Below, piece after piece: positions 50,003 through 59,300 of a stretch of DNA of 64,000 bases. The stretch covers positions 434,001-498,000 of the forward strand of contig JASAOM010001129.1 in the NCBI GenBank assembly GCA_030849085.1, written 5' to 3'. Source of the DNA: Borovskyia barvae (lineage: Eukaryota; Euglenozoa; Kinetoplastea; Trypanosomatida; Trypanosomatidae). The notes under the pieces are model-generated. The model saw only the letters and a program-made list of their open reading frames with translations. It made no database searches and was not told the DNA's origin. The position numbers were made by a program, and so were the translations under genes. Within the stretch, counting starts at the first letter, position 1. Every line of letters begins with the position of its first letter.

Positions 50003-51508
50003 ATGCTTCGTTGCCGATATTCCCGTTTATTGAAGTCGGTGTGCGTCGACAGCGCCAAACTTTTCGGAGCTGGTCGGTCCCGAACCCCCCAGCAGAAGCG
50101 CGTCTACGACCGACTGAAGAAGACCACCATTCAACAGGCGTTTCCCCATATCGCGGCCTGTTGGGTGGGTCCATGCTGGGGTACCGTCATGCAAACCCCC
50201 AGCAATGTAGCGCCTGTCTGCGCTAAGATGGCGGTGTGGCGGTGTTCGCGCTGTCTGCGAGAATTCGAGATGGTGATCAGCCGTTTCATCGATGAGGGCG
50301 GAGTCTGCCCACACTGCCATCAACCGCAGAAGAAACTGGAGGCCGTCACCGAGGTGGACGAGCAGGGGCAGGTCGTCACCCGTGCACCACAGTATACAAA
50401 GGCACCCCGCATGATACACACCAACTACCGAAGTGTCCTCATCAACAACCCGCAGTGGGAGACGGTGAACATTCAGCCGATGCTGGCGCAACGCTGGGAG
50501 CTCGTGGCGGAGCAGCTAACAAAGAGCAGCGGCGACGCAGAAGGTGGCGGCACCGGGGGCTCATCAACCAAACAGCTCCTCCTCGCCTCTCCAAAGATCG
50601 ACGGCATCCGCTGCATGATTGGGTATAACTCAAAGCGGCAGGAGGTGCAGTTCTTCTCGCGTGGGGGCATCATCCTGGAGTGCTGCCACGGTCTTGTCCC
50701 GCAGCTGCAGCCCCTCTTCGAAAAGGATCCGACGCTCATGCTGGATGGGGAACTCTTCGCGCCGGAGTGTAATTTCGAGCAGCTGAATGGACTGGTACGC
50801 CGCCTCAGCAAGAAGAGCAGCCCCGCTATCCAAGCAGCACAGGCACGCCTGCTCGAGTACTTCGCTTTCGACATCATCTACAGCGCTCAACTCTCTTCGG
50901 CAGAGGCACCATTCGATGAGCGCTATCGGCTGTTGAAGAAGCTTATTCCTGTGTGCGGGGCGAAGCGCATTAGCAACTACGTTCACGATGAGAAGAAAAA
51001 GAAAGTGATACGAGCCAAACATCCGGAGGCAGCTGGGGCTGTTGCGACCGCTGCTGACGGGCAAGCCGTGAAAGTCTACCACGTCCCCGCGGCACAGGTG
51101 CATCCAGGCGAAATGGAGGACGTGCTGAGTGAGGCGTGTTCGCAGGGCTTCGAAGGTGTGATGATTCGCCGTCCGGAGTTCCCTTACGAACACGGAAAAC
51201 GCAGCTTTGGCCTCCTCAAGTACAAGCAGATGCACGACGCCGAGTTCAAGATCGTCGGCTTCTTGCCAGGGGAAGGGAAGTTTAAGGGCGGTCTTGGAGC
51301 CATCGTCTGTGAAACAAAAGATGGCCATCGCTTCAACACGACCCCCAAGATGTCTTTCAAGCGACGTCTTGAATTTTGGGGAAAGCGAAAAGACTACCTG
51401 GGTAAGTATCTCACGGTGCAGTATCAGGAACTCTCCTCGCAAGAGGTTCCGCGCTTCCCCATCGCAAAGTCCGTCCGAGGTGGCACCGATCAGAGCGAGT
51501 GGCTGTGA
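50003..51508 (+). CDS. Mitochondrial (kinetoplast) ATP-dependent DNA ligase, second of a pair
   Basis: 501 residues, a diverged paralogue of the preceding ligase. It has a basic presequence (MLRCRYSRLLKSVCVDSAK), a zinc ribbon with CSRC (81-84) and CPHC (102-105), motif I KIDGIR with Lys198, 'LMLDGEL', EGVMIRR (from E384), LLKYK (K406, K408), and the OB-domain end 'PRFPIAKSVRGG'. It lacks the long insert of its neighbour and is close to a minimal ligase plus zinc ribbon. In trypanosomes the two k-type ligases have different places and timing in kinetoplast replication. The tandem arrangement with shared C-terminal ending suggests an old duplication. LIG k-alpha versus k-beta is not assigned. 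Confidence 0.88.
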   Translation: MLRCRYSRLLKSVCVDSAKLFGAGRSRTPQQKRVYDRLKKTTIQQAFPHIAACWVGPCWGTVMQTPSNVAPVCAKMAVWRCSRCLREFEMVISRFIDEGGVCPHCHQPQKKLEAVTEVDEQGQVVTRAPQYTKAPRMIHTNYRSVLINNPQWETVNIQPMLAQRWELVAEQLTKSSGDAEGGGTGGSSTKQLLLASPKIDGIRCMIGYNSKRQEVQFFSRGGIILECCHGLVPQLQPLFEKDPTLMLDGELFAPECNFEQLNGLVRRLSKKSSPAIQAAQARLLEYFAFDIIYSAQLSSAEAPFDERYRLLKKLIPVCGAKRISNYVHDEKKKKVIRAKHPEAAGAVATAADGQAVKVYHVPAAQVHPGEMEDVLSEACSQGFEGVMIRRPEFPYEHGKRSFGLLKYKQMHDAEFKIVGFLPGEGKFKGGLGAIVCETKDGHRFNTTPKMSFKRRLEFWGKRKDYLGKYLTVQYQELSSQEVPRFPIAKSVRGGTDQSEWL

Positions 51509-52712
51509 AGCGACGGCGGCCAGTGGCCGACATCACGGTTATCGTTGTTGGTTGAAGCGAGGAACGGAGGGAGCGGGAGGGGAGGGGGGGGAGGGCACTG
51601 TGGCGTTTTGTTTTGTTCGCGTTGTTCACGCATGGCCCTTTTGTTGCTGTGTTGGAATGGCTCAGCGCTTTGGATCCCCCCCCCCCCCCCGCCCCTCCTC
51701 TCTTTTTGTATTATGCGTCGCTGCAAGCGTACAGCAGGGGCGAATGCAGATGAGAATGCAGCGTTAGGAGGGCCGTCCTAGATGAGCCCCTGTCGAAGGT
51801 GCATCGGAAGAGAGGGGGGGAGAGCGAGGAAATGCATATATAGAAATTACTTGTGAGGACGCGACTCGAACTTCAAAGGAGAGCAGAAAGGGAAGCTTCG
51901 TGCAGACTATTCAGGATCGCACATCTTCTCAGACATGAACCTCCTGATGAGCTGCCTTCTCGCATCCCCTTCCTGTTCCCCCCTCTCACTTTTTCTTTCC
52001 TGCATGTGGTGTGTATCCTCATTTTCTCTCTGGGATGCAGTTATGAGGGGTTTTGAGTTGTAAGCGTGTTTGCTCAATGGATTTCGTTTCGGAGAGGAAG
52101 AGCCCTACAGCGTGGTTTTCCATGTAGTCACGTGTTTGTTGATGATGTTGTCCTTGAGGGGGGGCAGTAGACGACGATAGAATTTGCTGCAAAGCAAGCC
52201 AGAAAGGAAAAAACAGAAGAATTTCGGGGTGGGGCAGAGGAGCACATCAGCTCCATTATGCAGCTGACTCAACTCGTGTACTGCGAAGAAGCCGATGCAT
52301 TTCACACTGGTACAGTAGCCATGACTTCCTCTTGACACTGATGCTTGTGTACAGGCAAGCGGGCGAAAGCTAATATATTCATCTCTGAAGATGCAGAAGA
52401 AGAATAGAAGAGAAAAAAAGCTGCTTTGAGGGAAGGAGAATAGAGGCGAGGGGAGCGGAGGGGGGGGAACAAGCGAGGGAACTCATGTAGTGGACCTGTC
52501 CTGATTTCTGTCTTCTCCTGAAGCTCGATTCCTCCCAGCGGCCCGCTCCCCCTCTCTTTTCCTCTTTCTCATCAGCAATAGCACTTCAAACTCGCTTATC
52601 GGCACACCCATGCACATCCGCACGTGCGTCTCCTTCTCTTTCCTCCGCTTCTTTGTTTAGCTGCCGTCACATCTTCAGTTCACCCGCCGAATGGTTCCAG
52701 ACCATTCGGTCG
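51509..52712. other. Intergenic spacer
   Basis: 1.2 kb without a convincing gene. G-runs (51583-51591) and C-runs (51677-51690) flank the ligase end. The region 51840-52450 is of unusually even base composition for this window but holds only short open frames on either strand. Confidence 0.55.
52628..52660 (+). promoter_or_regulatory. Predicted trans-splice acceptor for the thioredoxin-fold gene
   Basis: A T/C tract leads to TTTAG at 52656-52660, 52 bases before the chosen ATG at 52713. In the 5' UTR that follows, an ATG at 52691 in another frame opens a 74-codon upstream frame that overlaps the start of the main frame. Confidence 0.5.
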
Positions 52713-54371
52713 ATGCCTCGAAGTATGCTACGTCCACTGCCGCTCTGCTCGGTGGTTTCCATACTACCGCGGCGCGAATGCGGCATTTCTGTATCTCTAT
52801 CGTCATACACGCCACCTCTGCAGTATGCTCGATGGCGTACCTTACGTCGAGTGGTTCCTCTGCAACATCACCCTCTCCGTCAGTTGTCGTATGTAACGAA
52901 CGCAGCCAACTTTGAAGTGGAGGTGCTGCAGTCGCAACAAGCGATCTGTTTGGTATACTATATCCGCAATAGCAGCTGCTCCGCCTACCTGAAGTCGGCG
53001 GAGCAGCTGGTGGACGTCATCAACGAACAAGTGGGTGGGGTCGACACGCTTAGATCAGAGAGTACTCCGTCGACGCTGTCTGAAGGTGCTGCGCCGGAGC
53101 CGAAGAAGGTCGAGTGGCTGAAGCTCTGCTCCATCAACGCTGATGAGAACCGCAATCTTGCCTCTGCCTTCTCGGTGGAGCGAGCGAAACTGCCGATCAC
53201 CTACTTCATCATGCAAGGTACTATTGTGGACAAAGTTGCAGGTCACATCGGTGAAGCTCGTCTTCACAGCATCCTCGTCAAATTTCTGGAGCACTATCAA
53301 AAGGAGATGAATGTGGACCTGCTTGCACGTTCGAGCAACCCGAAGAGAGGTGGCACTGGAGATGGGGACAGCGCTAACCCCACAGCTAGTCCGCTCCCAT
53401 CTGCTGCGACGGCAGACCTCCTCAGCGGCACGTCCACCACTTTTCTACAGGATAAAATTATGAACGCCCTGGTGGGCACGGATATGATTCAATTGCCCGA
53501 GGAAGCGGAGAAGCTGGATGGCCTTCGACGCACGCTGCAAGAGGCCAAGAAGAAGGCCTATGCAGAACTGCGTGAGCTGCACAAACAGCTCGGTCTGGAG
53601 GTACGTCGACTCACGGATGCGGAGATGCAGGCCCACTACTACAATGCTCCTCAGTTTCACGCGTTCGGCGTGCTCTGTGCCTTAGAGGCACTTTACTTGG
53701 CTCGGTCGCACGCCACCCTTGGAGATGTAGCGCGCGCCAACGTGGACTGGGCCTACCGCGGGGTGCAGAAGGACTTCGAAGCGATTCGGGGTGACCCCGC
53801 TCTGCGGAGAGTGCTGATGCTTGTCGAGGTGAACCTGGTCCGTGCTGAGCTCCGCACCGAGGCGATGCTGGCCGCACAAGATGTGAATCGATTGCGTGCC
53901 TGCCTGGCTGTGACAGACGCCGAGGACGGGCACAGGGACCCACACCGTACGGCCCTTCAGGAAATGGAGACGATCATCGAGGGGCAAAGTCAATACTGCC
54001 AAGAGATGCTCGACGTCATCGATACCCACGTCGATGGCCGCTCGTTAGAAGGGAGCGACTTTCCATCCGCGGTGGTGGATAAGCTCTTCGACCTGTTGAA
54101 GAGCAGCCTCAAACAGAGTCGGTCGCGTCTCACGTTGCCATCCTCCAGCACCCTCCCCTCAGCGATACAAAATGTAGAAAGTGGCGAGCAAGACGACCTC
54201 CTGAAGGGTGTCGTTGACGGTACAGTGCTGGACACGACTGCGAAGAAGGTACTTACCGCGCGGAAGCGAGTGCCGCAGATCCGCACACTTATCATGGCTA
54301 TCCTCCAAGTCTACCTCACGCACCCGAAAAGCCAAGCCGCACGGGCGCGACTCGCTTCTCTGGTGCTGTGA
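52713..54371 (+). CDS. Mitochondrial thioredoxin-fold protein with helical (TPR-like) C-terminus
   Basis: 552 residues. The first 60 or so are Arg/Leu/Ser-rich and almost free of acids, a probable mitochondrial presequence. A thioredoxin-like fold follows (about 65-200): 'AICLVYYIRNSSCSAYLKS' aligns with the strand and active-site loop, and Pro161 in LPITYF is the cis-proline position. Only one cysteine (Cys89) is present where oxidoreductases have CxxC, so disulfide reduction by the normal route is unlikely. The C-terminal half (about 260-550) is helical, with paired-helix spacing like TPRs. Thioredoxin plus TPR is the layout of bacterial CnoX/YbbN, a redox-controlled holdase for chaperonin. 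A chaperone-linked role is therefore possible, by analogy only. Confidence 0.7.
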   Translation: MPRSMLRPLPLCSVVSILPRRECGISVSLSSYTPPLQYARWRTLRRVVPLQHHPLRQLSYVTNAANFEVEVLQSQQAICLVYYIRNSSCSAYLKSAEQLVDVINEQVGGVDTLRSESTPSTLSEGAAPEPKKVEWLKLCSINADENRNLASAFSVERAKLPITYFIMQGTIVDKVAGHIGEARLHSILVKFLEHYQKEMNVDLLARSSNPKRGGTGDGDSANPTASPLPSAATADLLSGTSTTFLQDKIMNALVGTDMIQLPEEAEKLDGLRRTLQEAKKKAYAELRELHKQLGLEVRRLTDAEMQAHYYNAPQFHAFGVLCALEALYLARSHATLGDVARANVDWAYRGVQKDFEAIRGDPALRRVLMLVEVNLVRAELRTEAMLAAQDVNRLRACLAVTDAEDGHRDPHRTALQEMETIIEGQSQYCQEMLDVIDTHVDGRSLEGSDFPSAVVDKLFDLLKSSLKQSRSRLTLPSSSTLPSAIQNVESGEQDDLLKGVVDGTVLDTTAKKVLTARKRVPQIRTLIMAILQVYLTHPKSQAARARLASLVL

Positions 54372-56312
54372 GAGACAAATCGGGACGTCGAAAGGTAAAG
54401 GAAAGCTCCGCACTACCTGAAGTCTGACAGAAGAAAGCGGGGAGGGCTGACATCATCAGAGAGGGAAGGGCACGGTAGGGATGGCGGAGATGTCCCCTAC
54501 ACGGGGCGGAGAAAGACAATGACTGTAGTGGGAGGTAAGAGTGAGAGAGAGAACGACAAGAAAAAAGGGAAGAGGGTGGTGTGTTGGATCGAAGGGTGAG
54601 GGGGAGGGGCGGCAATCTCTTGCATTCTTCTTCTGATTCCTATCCTTCCCGTTTCCCCGATTTTGCCTTCTTCGTGGAGTCTCTCACCCGAGATGAGGGT
54701 GAGAGAGGGGAAGAGTGGACTGTGTGTGGATTCGCTGAGGCGTTCTAGACCTTGCAACCGGAACCCCCTCCCCTCTCTCTGCTCTTCCTTTCCCTCGAAT
54801 GAAATGCGAAGACACGCCGGATGCGAATCCCAGCCGGCTACGTCAGTTGATGGAAACCCCCGACAGGAAGAAAAGCAGAGCTCCCCAATACGCCTATGCA
54901 ACCATAACACACACACGCAGCGTAAAAAAAATACCAAATCAAAAGCAAAGGCAGCAGCGAGTTTCTCCATCGGCGTCGCCCACTGATGTGGGACGACCCT
55001 TCCGTCACGCACCGGACACCGCTCTGGCGGAAAGCCCCTCCCCCTCCTCTCGCGTGGAGTCGCCTCCCCCTTTCCCCGTGGAACGACTTTCTCCTCTCTG
55101 CTCACTGTCTATTCGCACGTTTTTCTTTCGTGTTGCGGGCGGAAGAAGAGCCATTCCCCGGCGCGGACCTCTTCCCATACAGAAACAACTTCTGGACTCT
55201 CACTCTACCACCACCACCACCACCCTCGCTCTCGGCCCTCCTCCTCCTTTACACATTTCTTTATATTTTTCTTGTGTATGTTCTCCCTCCAGGTGCCGCG
55301 ATCCTTCGTCCGCTCCCCTGACTCGGCCTCCACCATTCACCGCTTCATAGCTCTTCTCGGTCTTGGAGGAGGACACCAGCCGGTCTCTGTGCCACCAGCA
55401 CCACCCCTCCCCTGTGTTTGATTTGGTTTTTCTTTACCGTGGAGGCTGATCCACTTCCCTGCACATACACATACATATGTAGTGAGGAAGGAAAAGAAAG
55501 GGGAAGTGCAGCAGGAGTCGGTGTGCGAGGGGCGTAGCAGAAAAAAAGAGCGAGTGGGGTCGAAAAACTCTTGACTCCTCCTCTAGCCATCCCCACCAGG
55601 CACCTCCACCTCCCACCGCTTTCTTTCTTTCCCTACTTCCTTCCTCCTGCTGTCTGCGCCCGCTTCTCCCCTCACTTATACGTCCACGGGTATGTTCTCT
55701 TCTCCACAGAAGCGTGTGCCACGGATATTTTCACTCTGGAGGACTTTACAATCGATAGCGCATCTCTAGACAAGCAGGTACACACATTTTTGCTCTTCCT
55801 TATTGCAGAAGTGAAGCTTCCCCCCCCCCTCCTTCTCCCTCCGCTTTCTCTTTTTCGCATACCCACACACTTACACAGACAACACCCTGTCGTACGAACC
55901 TACCCAACTAACTGAAATACACGTGTGTGTGTGTGTGTGCTGCGTATATTTCTGTTGAGACAGAGACGCCGTTGTATCAGTCTGAGAGAAAGGTAGAGTG
56001 GGAATTGGTCATTTGTTGACGTGTGTCCATCCTTCTGCTGTCCTTCTCTCCCTCTCTCTCGCTTCTCTCTTTTCTTCATATTCCTCAGCATCCTCCCTCC
56101 AGTATTGCTCCCATTTTTTCTGTTCTATTCGCGCTCTTCGTCTTCCTCTTTGGTTTTCTTCCTCGTCGTCTCCCCCCTCGCTTGCACATCTTCGCTCGCA
56201 CATACGATAGCAGGAGGGCAAACGCTTCGCCCTTGTCTCTTTCGATTCATCCTGCCTCTCCCTTCTTCCTCTCCCTCGCCCCCACCAGGTGTACGCGGAG
56301 ACCAGAAGTCGC
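54372..56312. other. Intergenic spacer
   Basis: 1.9 kb without a convincing gene. An ATG-initiated frame of 183 codons (54799-55350) and an antisense one of 202 codons (54497-55105) overlap each other and are not accepted. A CCA repeat (55207-55224), (TG)n (55923-55939) and pyrimidine tracts are present. Confidence 0.5.
56251..56288 (+). promoter_or_regulatory. Predicted trans-splice acceptor for the FUSC-like gene
   Basis: Nearly 36 bases of C/T end in CCACCAG at 56282-56288, 24 bases before the ATG at 56313. This is the best-formed acceptor in the window. Confidence 0.6.
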
Positions 56313-59300
56313 ATGTCCTTTTCCTCTTCTCGAGCGCGACGGCCGTTTGCGGAGGCTCGGCAAAGTGTGGAGCACACCGGAGACGGCGTGAATGGCTCCG
56401 CCGGGGTCCCCAGCACCCATGCCACCGCAGAAGAGGAGCAGGCAGATTGCAAGTTCAACGAGACGGCTCCAATGAGCTCGCCCTACTACGCGCCACCACT
56501 CCCTTTGCATGGCGACGGAGGTGCCTGGACGACCATTACCACTGGCGTAGCAGCGGCAACAGCGACGGCAACTCAGAACTTTGCGGCGGATGCCGTGGCT
56601 GCGGAGGAGCCCATATGTGGAGAGTCGTCGGATGGGTGTGATAGGCCGCATCCCAGCCAACGCACGGGGAGGGGCCGCGGACATTCTTCTGATGCCGGAA
56701 GCCCTGCCTGCGCCGCACCGTCATTGTCGGTGACGCCACAGGGAAAGAGGGTGTCCACAGCGGAGGTCTCTGCTCGAAAGGGCCCTCTCGATTACCCTTC
56801 TCCACCATCGGAGTCCGCCGCATCTGCGGTGGCACCTCTATCCGCACTTGCCCAATGGCCGCCCTCCATCAGCCAGAACCGAGGCGTACGCGAAGGCGAC
56901 GCTGTGATCGCGAAGAAACAGCGAGGGGGCGAAAAGCACCGGCGATGGCACCCGCACAAACATGCCGATTCCTATAACAGTGGTGATGGTGCAGCACACC
57001 GCAGGTCGCATCGGCAGAGGCGTCATCAGCGAAACCTTTCAGACACGCACCACAGCGCAGGATCGTTGGGATTCGATGGTATGCATCCTTCTGCGGTGAA
57101 CTATAGACCGTCAGCTGTACCCTCTTCGCCATCTAGCACCAGCGCGGCGACGGATGCGACGCAAGTCACCGTCGACAGTTTTGGCTATCCGGCGTATCAT
57201 CCTTTGTTTCGTCACGCAGGGGGTCTCAGCGAGCGTGGCGTGCTCACGGATGGCGCAGTGACGGCTGCTGCGATCGAGGGATCGAGCGTACCTTCGAGGC
57301 AGGTCGTCTCCCTTGCATCCCACGATTGCGGACCTGTGAACGCCACCGGTGGTGGTAGTGGAGGGGCCATGCGCGGAGGTGCCCGCGTCCCTACTGGCGG
57401 CGGGAGTTCCGGCCCTGGTAAGGCCACGTTGCCAGTGCCCATCACTACCGACGTGCCGTGGGAATTGCGCAACTCGGGCGATCAAAATATCACCAAGACG
57501 TTCGATTTTCTCAGCAAGCGGTATTTTTGGTTTCTTGTCGAGTATGCGCTGCGGGTGACGCTGATCGCCATGCTTGTACCAGCGGCCCTCATCAACGCAT
57601 CCCTGCCGCACACGCCCTTCACCTCCACAACGTTTGCCTTGACGAGCGTGGTGGTCGCCACAGGCACCAACTTCGGGCAGACGAGTCTCTTCTTCGTGCA
57701 ATACATCAAGGCCGGGTTCATCTGGCTGCCGCTCGCCACCATCTGCGTCGCCCTGCAACTCAACCACTACCTTGCCGTGTGGTTCATCGTGTACGTGGGT
57801 GTGCTTTTCCTCATGGCTGTGTTCACCGAGAAGACAACACGGCGGATATGCCTGCTGCTGTTCAACATATGCATGATAAATCTGCTCTCCGACAATGAGA
57901 GTCTCCTCTTTCCTACGCGGGTCTTGGCAGACTGGGCCCTCGGGGCGGCCTTTGCCCTCTGCGCCACCTTGCTACCCTACCCCCTACTCGCGACGCACCT
58001 CTCCGCACGCCTCACCAGCAGCATGTTCGAGAGCACCGCCACGTGCTTCACGGGCATCCTGTCGTGCTTCTGGGCACCGAGCAACACCGAGCGCAGCATG
58101 GCCATGGTGCGTATACGCTCGATCGTTCGAACCCTGGACCACCTCATTGAAAAATTTGACACGAACGACGCCTACACGTTCTACGAGTTCCTCCTTTACG
58201 AAACGAGCGAACGTCGTGAGGTCCGAAAGGAAAAGGTGAAGCTAGTGGTGAAGCTCGTTATGAATCTTCGGGCGATGGAGCGGGTCATAAACATGGTGCA
58301 GGAGAATCCGCAGGTCATGGACCAAAGCGACCGGTGTAAGCTCTTGCAGAACCACCTGTCTGGCTCGATGGACGATCTCTCGCGCTCCATGGAAGCCCTT
58401 CTCTGGAGCATTAGCTCGGCGAAGCGGTACGACGGACTTCGGGCGATTCGCGGGTACTTCGACGAAGTAGGTCGGTCGATCAAACATCTCCAGAATGAGT
58501 TCGACGTAGCTCGCCGGGTGCTCTTCTACGAACGCCAGGAAGCTATCACGCTGCACAACGGTCGCATGGAAGAGTTTGTGCCGCTTATGACGTTCTTCCT
58601 CTTTTCAATCGTCAACTTCTGGACGACGCTACAGGAATTTGGAACTTTTATTGATCGCAATAGCCCCGTCGATGATTGGAAGCTCACACTCGCAGCCGTG
58701 TGGAAGGCTCTGCTCGAACCATTTGTGGACAACGGCGATCTCATTCGCCGCATCTGCGTGCGCCGAGGTGAGCCAGAGGTGCGCATTGTGATTGAAGCCG
58801 CCAAGGTGAGTGTCGCGATGCTCATTTCAGTGATTTTCTTCTACTACGTCGATAGCCAGAGCCTGCTTTTATCGGGGCCAACCATCATCGCCTTCGTCTC
58901 GGGCACCAACCCGGTGGAAGCCGTGAAGGCGGGTGCGGACCGTTTGAGCGGGACGATGATCGGATCGGTTCTGGGCTTCTTCGCCGCCACGCTGTGCAGG
59001 ACGGCTGCGGACCGCGTCATCGCACTCTGCGTCATTACCTTCGTCATGACGTTCTTCCGACCAGGTCAAAAATTTGGGGCGATCTGCATGTACTGCAACT
59101 TCGTCGCCGTGAGTAGCCTGGCGCCAACGCAGCAGACGGCGGAGGGCACCATCAGCCGCATCCAACAGAACACCTTCGCCATCTTTATCTACTGCTTCAT
59201 CAGCGTGGTCGTCTTCCCTGTCAGTCCAAACCGTGTGCTTTTCCAGAAGCGCTTGCAAGTCATGTATGGGTTGAATAAGACAGTACAGAAACTGGTCGCC

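Noticed and set aside
54799-55350. 183-codon ATG-initiated + frame between the thioredoxin-fold and FUSC-like genes
   Set aside because: Composition follows the DNA (Pro, Ser, Thr from C/T tracts), a longer antisense frame overlaps it, and no family was recognised. It is the best of the doubtful small frames and could be revisited with transcript data.
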